Shown: positions 1 through 7,786 of the stretch, one piece after another | Numbering within the stretch: position 1 is the stretch's first letter | How the letters are laid out: each line of letters begins with the position of its first letter | Source: Streptomyces spinosus | GTDB taxonomy: Bacteria > Actinomycetota > Actinomycetes > Streptomycetales > Streptomycetaceae | NCBI RefSeq assembly: GCF_020400655.1 | Contig: NZ_JAINRC010000016.1 | Coordinates: 176,603 to 240,602, forward strand | Direction: 5' to 3' | DNA length: 64,000 bases | Program-made: the position numbers and the translations under genes | The notes under the pieces: model-generated | What the model saw: the letters and a program-made list of their open reading frames with translations, nothing else | Told to the model about the DNA's origin: nothing | Databases searched by the model: none

Positions 1-910
1 GCATGTCGACACCGTGCCGGCGGGCCAGATCCAGCACGGACTCGCAGGACTTGACGCCCTCGGCGGTCTGCTTGGTGACCGCGATGGTCTCCTCCAGCGT
101 CATGCCCTTGCCGAGGTTGGTGCCGAAGGTGTGGTTGCGGGACAGCGGCGAGGAGCAGGTGGCCACCAGGTCGCCCAGGCCCGCGAGGCCCGAGAAGGTC
201 AGCGGGTCGGCGCCCATCGCGAGCCCTAGCCGGGTGGTCTCGGCTAGGCCACGCGTGATGAGCGAGCCCTTGGCGTTGTCGCCGAGCCCCATGCCGTCGG
301 CGATGCCCACCGCGAGCCCGATGACGTTCTTGACCGCGCCGGCGAGTTCGCAGCCGACCACGTCGGTGTTGGTGTAGGGCCGGAAGTACGGCGTGTGGCA
401 GGCCGCCTGGAGCCGCTGGGCGACCCGCTCGTCGGTGCAGGCCACGACGGCCAGGGCCGGCATGCGGGCGGCGATCTCGCGGGCCAGGTTGGGTCCGGTG
501 ACGACCGCGATCCGGTCCGCGCCGACCTTCGCGACGTCCTCGACGACCTCGGTCATCCGCATGGTGGAACCGAGTTCGACGCCCTTCATCAGGGAGACGA
601 GGACGGTGTCCGGAGCGAGCAGCGGGGCCCACTCGGCGAGATTGGCGCGCAGGGTCTGGGAGGGGATGGACAGGACCGTGAAGTCGGCGCCCGTGGCGGC
701 CTCGGCCGGGTCGGTGGTGGCCCGGACGTTCTCGGGGAGTTCGACGCCCGGCAGGTAGTCGGGGTTGATCCGGGTGGTGTTGATCGCCTCCGCGACCTCC
801 GGCCGGCGGGCCCACAGGGTGACCTCGCAGCCGGCGTCGGCGAGCACCATGCCGAAGGCGGTGCCCCACGAGCCGGCGCTGAAGACCGCCACCCTTGCCG
901 GTGCGCTCAC
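1..910 (-). CDS. gpsA: NAD(P)-dependent glycerol-3-phosphate dehydrogenase, 3' end cut off by the window
   Basis: Interconverts dihydroxyacetone phosphate and sn-glycerol-3-phosphate in the cytosol, the first step of phospholipid synthesis. About 303 codons are present; the C-terminus lies outside the window. Translation starts at a GTG whose first bases overlap the plsC stop (GTGA), so the two are translationally coupled. The N-terminal Rossmann loop reads VFSAGSWGTAF, where most family members have Gly instead of the first Ser. Further family segments are visible: PSQTLR, LMKGVE, VTGPNLAREIA and GLAGLGDLVATC. It follows plsC, also a glycerolipid gene. The identification is confident; only the Ser in the nucleotide loop is unusual. 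Confidence 0.95.
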   Translation of the reverse strand, partial: MSAPARVAVFSAGSWGTAFGMVLADAGCEVTLWARRPEVAEAINTTRINPDYLPGVELPENVRATTDPAEAATGADFTVLSIPSQTLRANLAEWAPLLAPDTVLVSLMKGVELGSTMRMTEVVEDVAKVGADRIAVVTGPNLAREIAARMPALAVVACTDERVAQRLQAACHTPYFRPYTNTDVVGCELAGAVKNVIGLAVGIADGMGLGDNAKGSLITRGLAETTRLGLAMGADPLTFSGLAGLGDLVATCSSPLSRNHTFGTNLGKGMTLEETIAVTKQTAEGVKSCESVLDLARRHGVDM

Positions 911-1677
911 TTGCTCTGCCCTTCCACTTGCCGGCCCTCCGTCTGCGCCTGCGTGCGGCGGCGCTGCTCGATCCGCTCGCGGCGCGGGTCGTAGGGCGTC
1001 TCGGGCGCCTTCTCGCCCCGGATGACCTCCAGCTGGCGGGTGATGGCCGCCATGATGACCTCGGTGGCCTCCTTCAGCACCTCGGGGGTCATCTCCCGGT
1101 CGTAGAAACGGGAGAGGTCCACGGGAGGCCCCGCGAGCACGTGGTGCGTCTTGCGCGGGAAGAGGTTCGGCTTCTTGGCGTACGGCGGCAGCAGTTCGTT
1201 GGCGCCCCACTGCGCGACCGGGATGACCGGGCACTTGGTCTGCAGGGCGACCCGGGCGGCGCCGGTCTTGCCGGTCATGGGCCAGCCGTTCGGGTCGCGG
1301 GTGAGGGTGCCCTCGGGGTAGAACGCGACGCACTCGCCGCGCTCGACGGCGTCGATCGCGGCCCGGAAGGCGCTGAGGGCGTCCGTGGACTCGCGGTAGA
1401 CGGGGATCTGCCCGGTGCCGCGCATGGCGGCGCCCACGAATCCCTTCTTGAAAAGCCCGCTCTTCGCCAGGAATCGCGGGACCCGGCCGGTGTTGTACTG
1501 ATAGTGCGCGTACGCGAAGGGGTCCACGTGGGAATTGTGGTTCACCGCGGTGATAAATCCGCCCTCGGCCGGAATGTGCTCCATTCCACGCCAGTCCCGC
1601 TTGATCAGAACCACCAGCGGCGGTTTGCAGATCACCGCGGCGAAGCGGTACCAGAAGCCGATTCTGCGGCGGGACAC
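907..1677 (-). CDS. plsC: 1-acyl-sn-glycerol-3-phosphate acyltransferase
   Basis: Transfers an acyl group to lysophosphatidic acid to make phosphatidic acid at the inner face of the membrane. The 256-residue protein has the acyltransferase HX4D box (NHNSHVD, about residues 46-52) and the FYPEGTLTRDP block expected for substrate binding. The GTG start at 1677 is preceded by GAGGAAGG at good distance; the reading frame stays open far upstream but without family similarity. The C-terminal 35 residues are charged and rich in Arg, Glu and Gln. Its stop overlaps the start of gpsA, forming a two-gene glycerolipid operon. Confidence 0.93.
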   Translation of the reverse strand: MSRRRIGFWYRFAAVICKPPLVVLIKRDWRGMEHIPAEGGFITAVNHNSHVDPFAYAHYQYNTGRVPRFLAKSGLFKKGFVGAAMRGTGQIPVYRESTDALSAFRAAIDAVERGECVAFYPEGTLTRDPNGWPMTGKTGAARVALQTKCPVIPVAQWGANELLPPYAKKPNLFPRKTHHVLAGPPVDLSRFYDREMTPEVLKEATEVIMAAITRQLEVIRGEKAPETPYDPRRERIEQRRRTQAQTEGRQVEGQSK

Positions 1678-1830
1678 AAGGACACCTTCCTCTAGGGCTG
1701 CAACCCCGGCGGGGGCCGCACAAGTGTGGCCCCGGGCCGCCGGTCTGTCGAGAACACCGTACGCCCCGCCTCCCGCGGCGCCGGATGGCGCGGGGGACAA
1801 TGAGCGCGACGAGAGAGGGACGGTACGCCG

Positions 1831-2469
1831 GTGCAGTGGACCTTGGTCATCCCCCTGAAGCCCCTGGCGCGGGCCAAGAGCAGGCTCGCGGACACCGCCG
1901 ACGACGGGGTGCGGCCGGGCCTGGCACTGGCGTTCGCGCAGGACACGGTGGCCGCGGCGGTGGCATGTCCGGCGGTGTCGGATGTGGCGGTCGTCACGGA
2001 CGACGAGCTGGCCGGCCGGGAGCTGGCCGCGCTGGGCGCGCGGATCGTGCCGGACACCCCCGGCAGCGGCCTGAACGCGGCGCTGGCGCACGGCGCGGCC
2101 GTCGTGCGCGCGGTCCGTCCCGGCGCCGCGGTGGCGGCCCTCAACGCCGATCTGCCGGCCCTGCGTCCGGCGGAACTGTCCCGGGTTCTGGCGACGGCCT
2201 CGCAATTCCCCCGCGCTTTTCTCGCGGACGCGGCGGCACTGGGCACGACTTTGCTGGCCGCGGCCGGTGATCGTGAATTGCGGCCGGCGTTCGGCATCGA
2301 TTCCCGTGCCCGTCACCGGGCCTCCGGCGCGGTGGAACTCGCACTCACGGGGGTGGATTCGGTCCGCCAGGACGTCGACACGGCCGCGGACCTGCGAGCG
2401 GCACTCGCACTGGGCGTGGGCCCGCACACGGCGGCGGCGTCGGCGGGACTCCTCATCCCGGGCCCCTGA
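1831..2469 (+). CDS. cofC: 2-phospho-L-lactate / phosphoenolpyruvate guanylyltransferase (F420 synthesis)
   Basis: Activates 2-phospholactate or phosphoenolpyruvate with GTP for coenzyme F420 assembly; actinobacterial members are also called fbiD. The 212-residue product begins with the nucleotidyltransferase signature WTLVIPLKPLARAKSRLA, continues with AVVTDDE, and has LNADLPALRP, the usual acidic metal-binding stretch, near residue 110. The start is GTG at 1831 after GAGAGAGGGACGG. It is divergent from plsC with about 150 bases between them. Family assignment is by motif; whether the natural substrate is phospholactate or PEP cannot be read from the sequence. Confidence 0.85.
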   Translation: MQWTLVIPLKPLARAKSRLADTADDGVRPGLALAFAQDTVAAAVACPAVSDVAVVTDDELAGRELAALGARIVPDTPGSGLNAALAHGAAVVRAVRPGAAVAALNADLPALRPAELSRVLATASQFPRAFLADAAALGTTLLAAAGDRELRPAFGIDSRARHRASGAVELALTGVDSVRQDVDTAADLRAALALGVGPHTAAASAGLLIPGP

Positions 2470-2600
2470 AGCGGCCCGAAGCGGCGCGAGGCCGTATCGA
2501 TGCGGCTCCGCCGCACGGGCGCGACCAGCCACGGCGTCCCGCGCTCGACGGGCGTCCGGCGCCCCGGAGGCAGGCCGCCGCAGGCACTACGCTGACCGTC

Positions 2601-2804
2601 ATGCAGGCGACCGCGTACACCTACGACCCCGAGACCCGCAGCGGCCAGGTGCTCCTCGACGACGGCACCCCGGTGCCCTTCGACGCGGCGGCGTTCGACC
2701 GGGGCGGACTGCGACTGCTGCGGCCGGGACAGCGGGTGCGGATCGAGACGGAGTCCGAGGGCGGCGGCCTGCGGATCACCCTCGTGACGCTTCAGACCCT
2801 CTGA
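2601..2804 (+). CDS. Small cold-shock-domain-like protein
   Basis: A 67-residue acidic protein with two conserved stretches, SGQVLLDDGTPVPFDAAAF and LRLLRPGQRVRIE. They recall the nucleic-acid binding beta strands of cold shock proteins (the GxVxxDDG...F and LxxGxRV pattern), but the canonical aromatic RNP motifs are missing. It is probably a single OB-fold domain. Such proteins are commonly seen in actinobacteria without a characterised role. It starts at ATG and ends just before a hairpin shared with the convergent hupS gene. Confidence 0.7.
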   Translation: MQATAYTYDPETRSGQVLLDDGTPVPFDAAAFDRGGLRLLRPGQRVRIETESEGGGLRITLVTLQTL

Positions 2805-2823
2805 CCGTCCTCGCACACACCGC

Positions 2824-2851
2824 GGGCCGGGCTCCCTGGGGAGTCCGGCCC
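2824..2851. terminator. Hairpin between the cold-shock-like gene and hupS
   Basis: Twelve-base arms (2824-2835 and 2840-2851) separated by four bases pair fully, allowing one G-U in the + strand transcript. The hairpin sits between two convergent genes and could stop transcription from either side. No strong T-run follows, as is usual in streptomycetes. Confidence 0.6.
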
Positions 2852-2874
2852 GGCGCGTGAATGCCCTGGCGGTC

Positions 2875-3537
2875 TTACGACGTCGCCTTGCGGGCGGTGG
2901 TCTTCTTGGCGGTGGTCTTGCGGGCCGGCGACTTCTTCGCCGGGGCCTTCTTGGCGGTGACCTTCTTCGCCGGAGCCTTCTGGGCCGTCGTCTTCTTGGC
3001 GGCGGTCTTCGTCGCGGCGGTCTTGGCGGTCGCCGTGGTCTTCTTGGCGGGAGCCTTCTTCGCCGCGGTCTTCTTCGCGGCGGCGGTGGTCTTCTTCGCC
3101 GCCGTCTTCTTCGCCGCGGTGCCCGTGGTCTTCTTCGCCGCGCCCGCCGTCTTCTTGGCGGCGGCCTTCTTGCCGACGGCCTTCGCGATGGTGGGCGGCG
3201 GGCCGGACAGGCTGCCCTTCGGCGCCTTCTTGACCGCCACCTCGCCCCCGCGGGGGAGCTTCTTCGAACCGCTCACCAGGTCCTTGAAGCCCTGACCGGC
3301 GCGGAAGCGTGGCACGGAGGTCTTCTTGACCCGAACCCGCTCGCCCGTCTGAGGGTTGCGCGCGTAGCGGGCGGGGCGGTCCACCTTCTCGAAGGACCCG
3401 AAGCCGGTGACAGAGACCCGCTCGCCCGCGACGACCGCGCGGACGATGGCGTCCAGAACATGATCGACAGCGTCAGCGGCCTGCTGGCGGCCGCCCAACT
3501 TGTCGGCAATCGCTTCTACGAGCTGCGCCTTGTTCAC
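2875..3537 (-). CDS. hupS: HU-family nucleoid protein with Lys-rich H1-like tail
   Basis: A 220-residue two-part DNA-binding protein. Residues 1-94 are a standard HU fold: it begins MNKAQLVEAIADKLGG, has GFGSFEKVDRPARYARNPQTG around residues 45-66, and the DNA-arm motif VPRFRAGQGFKDLV. Residues about 100-220 are a low-complexity tail of Lys/Ala/Thr/Pro repeats (AAKKT, PAKK) resembling eukaryotic histone H1. This fused form is typical of actinobacteria, and the streptomycete version has been linked to sporulation-stage nucleoid compaction. The tail is encoded by highly repetitive DNA, so its length may vary between strains. Confidence 0.95.
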   Translation of the reverse strand: MNKAQLVEAIADKLGGRQQAADAVDHVLDAIVRAVVAGERVSVTGFGSFEKVDRPARYARNPQTGERVRVKKTSVPRFRAGQGFKDLVSGSKKLPRGGEVAVKKAPKGSLSGPPPTIAKAVGKKAAAKKTAGAAKKTTGTAAKKTAAKKTTAAAKKTAAKKAPAKKTTATAKTAATKTAAKKTTAQKAPAKKVTAKKAPAKKSPARKTTAKKTTARKATS

Positions 3538-3673
3538 GTCTTCCCCTTCGGAGACATCGCCAGAACGAAAGTGTTCAAGCTTTTTCGCACGTTAGGCAGA
3601 TATATACCGCAAATCAAACACGAAACGGGCTTATCACCCTTGTGCCGCAACGGACTCGGCTGTCCCCGACGGT

Positions 3674-3904
3674 TCAGCGGTCCTCTTCGGGGACCCGGCC
3701 CGCGTCGAGGTCCGCCGTGAACCGATCGAGCCGCCTTGCCGCGTCGGCGAGATCGTGCTTGGCCGCGGCCGTAATGACCAGCAGCTTCCGGGTCAGCGCC
3801 ATCCGTACGCCCTCCGGGACTTGCAGTGCGCGCACCCTGGCGTGCGCTTCCTTGAGCTGGTTCGCGACCGCCGTGTAGAGCTGGAGTTGGCCGTCGTGTT
3901 CCAT
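3674..3904 (-). CDS. Conserved small helical protein of unknown function
   Basis: A 76-residue, apparently all-helical cytoplasmic protein starting MEHDGQLQLYTAVANQLKEA, with a charged C-terminal half (KHDLADAARRLDRFTADLDAG). No enzymatic motif or signal peptide is seen. The ATG at 3904 has no clear ribosome binding site, and the frame remains open 16 codons upstream, so the start is uncertain. It lies upstream of hupS on the same strand with about 135 bases between, so it may have its own promoter or be cotranscribed. I do not recognise its function. Confidence 0.6.
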   Translation of the reverse strand: MEHDGQLQLYTAVANQLKEAHARVRALQVPEGVRMALTRKLLVITAAAKHDLADAARRLDRFTADLDAGRVPEEDR

Positions 3905-4091
3905 GCACAGATTGTGCCATCTGGGGCGAGTTGTCGCCTGCGCAGGGTGCAACTACCGCCTCAAATGGCCTTCCAGGCACTTGCGGAAGACGCGAACACA
4001 GCACTCACCTACCCGGGCAACATCCCTCGTAACGTGGGAAGTTGAACGGACCGGGACAGAGCCGCAGGGCCGTTCGGGTGCAGACATGGCT

Positions 4092-4120
4092 GTACCCCCA
4101 ATCGTGGCGATCGGGGGTAC
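4092..4120 (-). terminator. Hairpin downstream of leuD
   Basis: Arms at 4092-4103 and 4109-4120 pair over 12 positions, with one site that is a G-U pair only in the minus-strand RNA. This supports a role in ending the leuCD transcript, whose last codon is about 57 bases upstream. Confidence 0.6.
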
Positions 4121-4176
4121 GGACGGGGTGTTGAGGTGGCCGAAACCTGACCTTGGCGGGGGCCGGCCGCTCCGGA

Positions 4177-4770
4177 TCAGACCTGGAGCGTCCGCGGCTT
4201 GTAGGCGGGCCGTCCGGCCTCGTAGGCGGCGATCTCGTCCTCGTTGCGGAGGGTGAGGGAGATGTCGTCCAGGCCGTTGAGCAGCCGCCAGCGGGAGTTC
4301 TCGTCCAGCTCGAAGGGGGCGGTGATGCCCGCCGCGCGCACCTCACGCGCCTCAAGGTCCACAGTGACCTCAGCCGTGGGGTCCGCCTCGACGAGCTCCC
4401 ACAGCGCGTCGACGATCTTCTGGTCCAAGACGACCGTGAGCAGGCCGTTCTTCAGCGAGTTGCCGCGGAAGATGTCGGCGAAGCGGGAGGAGATCACGGC
4501 CTTGAAGCCGTAGTTCTGCAGCGCCCAGACGGCGTGCTCGCGGGAGGAGCCGGTGCCGAAGTCGGGGCCGGCGACCAGGACGGTGGCGCCCTGCCGCTCG
4601 GGGCGGTTGAGGATGAATTCGGGGTCCTTGCGCCAGGCCTCGAACAGCCCGTCCTCGAAGCCGTCCCGGGTGACCTTCTTGAGCCAGTGAGCAGGGATGA
4701 TCTGGTCGGTGTCGACGTTGCTGCGGCGCAGCGGGACGGCCCGGCCGGTGTGGGTGGTGAAGGCTTCCAT
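4177..4770 (-). CDS. leuD: 3-isopropylmalate dehydratase small subunit
   Basis: Swivel-domain subunit that, with LeuC, isomerises 2-isopropylmalate to 3-isopropylmalate in leucine synthesis. The 197-residue length is normal. Signature stretches include RSNVDTDQIIPAHWLKK near residue 17, DFGTGSSREHAVWAL near residue 74 (substrate-binding loop) and ISSRFADIFRGNSLKNGLL near residue 93. The ATG at 4770 lies five bases after the leuC stop, so the two subunits are cotranscribed and probably coupled. Confidence 0.97.
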   Translation of the reverse strand: MEAFTTHTGRAVPLRRSNVDTDQIIPAHWLKKVTRDGFEDGLFEAWRKDPEFILNRPERQGATVLVAGPDFGTGSSREHAVWALQNYGFKAVISSRFADIFRGNSLKNGLLTVVLDQKIVDALWELVEADPTAEVTVDLEAREVRAAGITAPFELDENSRWRLLNGLDDISLTLRNEDEIAAYEAGRPAYKPRTLQV

Positions 4771-4775
4771 GATTC

Positions 4776-6194
4776 TCAGACTCCAGCGGGGACGTCGGTC
4801 AGGTCGGCCGGGGAGGCCAGGTGGCCCAGGACGGCGGTGGCTGCCGCGACCTGCGGTGACACCAGGTGGGTACGGCCGCCCTTGCCCTGCCGGCCCTCGA
4901 AGTTGCGGTTGGAGGTGGAGGCGGAGCGCTCGCCGGGGGCCAGCTGGTCGGGGTTCATCCCCAGGCACATCGAGCAGCCCGCGTGCCGCCATTCGGCGCC
5001 GGCCTCCTTGAAGACCACGTCCAGGCCCTCGGAGACGGCCTGCAGACCCACCCGCGCCGAGCCGGGCACGACCAGCATCCGTACGCCGTCGGCGACTTTG
5101 CGGCCCCGCAGCAGGTCGGCGGCGGCGCGCAGGTCCTCGATGCGGCCGTTGGTGCACGAGCCTACGAAGACGGTGTCCACGGTGATGGACCGCAGCGGCT
5201 GCCCTGCCTCCAACCCCATGTACTCCAGGGCCTTTTCGGCGGCCAGGCGCTCCGAGGCGTCTTCGTACGAAGCCGGGTCGGGGACGTGCGCCGAAAGCGG
5301 CGCGCCCTGACCGGGGTTGGTGCCCCAGGTCACGAACGGCGACAGCTCGGCGGCGTCGATGACGACCTCGGCGTCGAAGACGGCGTCCTCGTCGGTGCGC
5401 AGCGTCTTCCAGTACGCGACCGCCGCGTCCCAGTCGGCGCCCTCGGGGGCGTGCGGGCGGCCCTTGAGGTAGGCGAAGGTGGTCTCGTCGGGGGCGATCA
5501 TGCCCGCGCGGGCGCCGGCCTCGATCGACATGTTGCAGATGGTCATCCGGGCCTCCATCGAGAGCTTCTCGATGGCGGAGCCGCGGTACTCCAGGATGTA
5601 GCCCTGACCGCCGCCGGTGCCGATCTTCGCGATGATCGCCAGGATCAGGTCCTTGGCCGTGACGCCCTCGGGCAGCTCGCCGTCGACCGTGATCGCCATG
5701 GTCTTCGGGCGGGCCATCGGCAGCGTCTGCGTGGCCAGCACGTGCTCGACCTGCGAGGTGCCGATGCCGAACGCCAGCGCGCCGAACGCGCCGTGCGTGG
5801 AGGTGTGCGAGTCACCGCAGACCACGGTGGTGCCGGGCTGGGTCAGGCCCAGCTGCGGGCCGACGACGTGGACGACGCCCTGCTCGACGTCGCCCAGCGG
5901 GTGCAGCCGCACCCCGAACTCGGCGCAGTTCTTGCGCAGCGTCTCCAGCTGGGCCCGCGAGACGGGGTCCGCGATGGGCTTGTCGATGTCGAGGGTCGGG
6001 GTGTTGTGGTCCTCGGTCGCGATGGTGAGGTCGAGACGGCGCACCCGGCGGCCGTTCTGGCGGAGCCCGTCGAAGGCCTGCGGGCTGGTCACCTCGTGCA
6101 GCAGGTGCAGATCGATGTAGAGGAGGTCGGGCTCGCCCTCGGCGCGCCGGACGACATGGTCGTCCCAGACCTTCTCCGCGAGTGTCCTACCCAT
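4776..6194 (-). CDS. leuC: 3-isopropylmalate dehydratase large subunit
   Basis: Catalytic 4Fe-4S subunit of isopropylmalate isomerase, 472 residues. The cluster ligands are visible as Cys in FVGSCTNGRIEDL (about residue 345) and the pair in CSMCLGMNPD (about residues 405-408). VVCGDSHTSTHGAFGALAFG near residue 135 is the aconitase-family signature. ATG at 6194 is chosen because GGAGGG lies seven bases upstream and the protein then begins MGRTLAEKVWDDHVV. It is divergent from ndgR across 208 bases that carry a palindrome, consistent with control by NdgR. Confidence 0.97.
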   Translation of the reverse strand: MGRTLAEKVWDDHVVRRAEGEPDLLYIDLHLLHEVTSPQAFDGLRQNGRRVRRLDLTIATEDHNTPTLDIDKPIADPVSRAQLETLRKNCAEFGVRLHPLGDVEQGVVHVVGPQLGLTQPGTTVVCGDSHTSTHGAFGALAFGIGTSQVEHVLATQTLPMARPKTMAITVDGELPEGVTAKDLILAIIAKIGTGGGQGYILEYRGSAIEKLSMEARMTICNMSIEAGARAGMIAPDETTFAYLKGRPHAPEGADWDAAVAYWKTLRTDEDAVFDAEVVIDAAELSPFVTWGTNPGQGAPLSAHVPDPASYEDASERLAAEKALEYMGLEAGQPLRSITVDTVFVGSCTNGRIEDLRAAADLLRGRKVADGVRMLVVPGSARVGLQAVSEGLDVVFKEAGAEWRHAGCSMCLGMNPDQLAPGERSASTSNRNFEGRQGKGGRTHLVSPQVAAATAVLGHLASPADLTDVPAGV

Positions 6195-6370
6195 CGCTTT
6201 CCCTCCGGCCGGCAAGCGTCCACCGACCCAACTAGAGATCTTGAGGAGCGGTGGCCTGCCCGTCTCGGGGCCCCTGAACGTCGTGATTCCGGGCGTCCAC
6301 CGCCAGGCCCGTTCGTCCGCGGGCCGCTGTGTGATTCAAGGGTGGCGCGTTCCACGGAAAATTGAACTTG

Positions 6371-6389
6371 CGTTTCACAGAGTGAGACG
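6371..6389. promoter_or_regulatory. Imperfect palindrome in the leuC-ndgR intergenic region (candidate NdgR operator)
   Basis: Arms CGTTTCAC (6371-6378) and GTGAGACG (6382-6389) match at seven of eight positions around a three-base spacer. The site is 14 bases upstream of the ndgR start and is the clearest symmetry in this divergent promoter region. IclR-type regulators often bind such palindromes at their own gene. That NdgR binds here is inference. Confidence 0.5.
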
Positions 6390-6402
6390 TGAGTATCGTT
6401 GC

Positions 6403-7119
6403 ATGGACAACAGTAGCGGCGTCGGCGTTCTGGACAAGGCGGCCCTCGTCCTGAGCGCTCTGGAGTCCGGTCCGGCCACCCTCGCGGGTCTGGTCGGCGC
6501 GACCGGACTGGCACGACCCACGGCCCACCGCCTGGCCGTGGCCCTGGAACACCACCGCATGGTGGCACGCGACATGCAGGGCCGGTTCATCCTCGGCCCG
6601 CGTCTCGCGGAACTCGCGGCGGCGGCGGGCGAGGACCGCCTGCTCGCGACGGCGGGCCCCGTGCTCACCCACCTCCGTGATGTCACCGGCGAGAGCGCGC
6701 AGCTCTACCGTCGCCAGGGTGACATGCGGATCTGTGTGGCCGCGGCGGAACGCCTGTCCGGCCTGCGGGACACCGTCCCGGTCGGCTCCACGCTCACGAT
6801 GAAGGCGGGCTCCTCCGCGCAGATCCTGCTCGCCTGGGAGGAGCCCGAGCGCCTGCACCGGGGCCTGCAGGGCGCCCGCTTCACGGCGACGGCCCTGTCG
6901 GGCGTACGGCGGCGCGGCTGGGCCCAGTCCATCGGCGAGCGCGAGCCGGGCGTCGCGTCCGTCTCCGCGCCCGTGCGCGGCCCCTCCAACCGCGTGGTGG
7001 CCGCCGTCTCCGTCTCGGGCCCCATCGAGCGCCTGACCCGCCACCCGGGCCGCATGCACGCCCAGGCGGTCATCGACGCGGCGGGCCGCCTCTCGGAGGC
7101 CCTGCGCCGCTCGGGCTGA
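6403..7119 (+). CDS. ndgR: IclR-family regulator of leucine and amino acid metabolism
   Basis: A 238-residue regulator with an N-terminal winged helix-turn-helix (residues about 9-65: VLDKAALVLSALE... GLARPTAHRLAVALEHH) and a C-terminal IclR effector domain (ESAQLYRRQGDMRICVA, VGSTLTMKAGSSAQILLAWE, GVASVSAPVRG). Location opposite leuCD and length match NdgR, known in Streptomyces to control leuCD and other amino acid genes. ATG at 6403 is used because the protein then begins MDNSSGVGVLDKAA as family members do. It probably autoregulates through the upstream palindrome. Confidence 0.93.
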   Translation: MDNSSGVGVLDKAALVLSALESGPATLAGLVGATGLARPTAHRLAVALEHHRMVARDMQGRFILGPRLAELAAAAGEDRLLATAGPVLTHLRDVTGESAQLYRRQGDMRICVAAAERLSGLRDTVPVGSTLTMKAGSSAQILLAWEEPERLHRGLQGARFTATALSGVRRRGWAQSIGEREPGVASVSAPVRGPSNRVVAAVSVSGPIERLTRHPGRMHAQAVIDAAGRLSEALRRSG

Positions 7120-7208
7120 GAGCGAAGGTACCGCTCCGGCCGGGAAGGGGCCGCCTCAACGCCGCGGCGGCTTCCTCCCGACGGGAGCGGACCCCTCCCC
7201 CGTCCCGC

Positions 7209-7706
7209 CTAGGCGGGCGCGTCACCGCCCGACCGGTAGGCGAACCGGTCCTTCGCGTACCGCCCCCGCTTCTCCAGCGGCACCTGCCCGTGCGCGGCGG
7301 CCAGTCCGAACGCCGGCATGTCCCCGTAGACCGCCTCGTAGGACCCCTCCGGCACGACGTACGCCTCGTGCCAGATCCCGACCTGCCCGCGCAGCTTCCC
7401 GGCCCGCTCCTTGCGGTTGATCCGGGCCCAGACCTCGTGGTGGAAGGCGTCCGGCGCGGTCGCGTAGGCGTACAGCTTGTCCCTGGACTCCCAGTACTGC
7501 ACGACGTAGTACGTACGCGGTGACGCCGTCAGCAGCACCTTGGAGAGCAGCCCGCGCGCGGGGTCCTTCTCCAGTTCCCGCAGCATGCGCAGCATCGCGA
7601 GCATCGCCGGCAGCCACAGGTGGACGGCGCGGAAGCGGTTGATGCGCATGCCGATCAGCAGGACGACGACGTCGCCCTTCGCGTCGGCGGTCGTACGGGA
7701 CACCAT
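7209..7706 (-). CDS. DUF4188 (monooxygenase-like) protein
   Basis: A 165-residue soluble protein with the segments VVVLLIGMRINRFRAVHLWLPA, YYVVQYWESRDKLYAYA and VGIWHEAYVVPEGSYEAVYGDMP. These fit the DUF4188 family, which has a dimeric ferredoxin-like alpha/beta-barrel fold related to small haem or flavin monooxygenases. ATG at 7706 is preferred over an upstream in-frame GTG at 7733 because GAGGGGG lies five bases before it and the GTG falls inside an operator-like palindrome. It is divergent from a MerR regulator, the usual arrangement for this family; its substrate is unknown. Confidence 0.75.
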   Translation of the reverse strand: MVSRTTADAKGDVVVLLIGMRINRFRAVHLWLPAMLAMLRMLRELEKDPARGLLSKVLLTASPRTYYVVQYWESRDKLYAYATAPDAFHHEVWARINRKERAGKLRGQVGIWHEAYVVPEGSYEAVYGDMPAFGLAAAHGQVPLEKRGRYAKDRFAYRSGGDAPA

Positions 7707-7730
7707 GACGGCCCCCTCGTCGGTGAGCGG

Positions 7731-7760
7731 CACTATCCAACGGCTGATGCTTGGATAGTG
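7731..7760. promoter_or_regulatory. Perfect 10-base inverted repeat between divergent DUF4188 and MerR genes
   Basis: CACTATCCAA (7731-7740) and TTGGATAGTG (7751-7760) are exact reverse complements around a 10-base spacer, and a further TATCCA follows at 7765. The site lies 24 bases upstream of the DUF4188 start and 26 upstream of the MerR start. That position suits an operator by which the MerR protein controls both genes. Confidence 0.7.
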
Positions 7761-7786
7761 GCGGTATCCAATGAGGAGCGCAAGAG

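Noticed and set aside
2875..3190. Periodic repeat in hupS as a mobile or CRISPR-like repeat
   Set aside because: It is simply the coding sequence of the Lys/Ala/Pro-rich tail on the minus strand.
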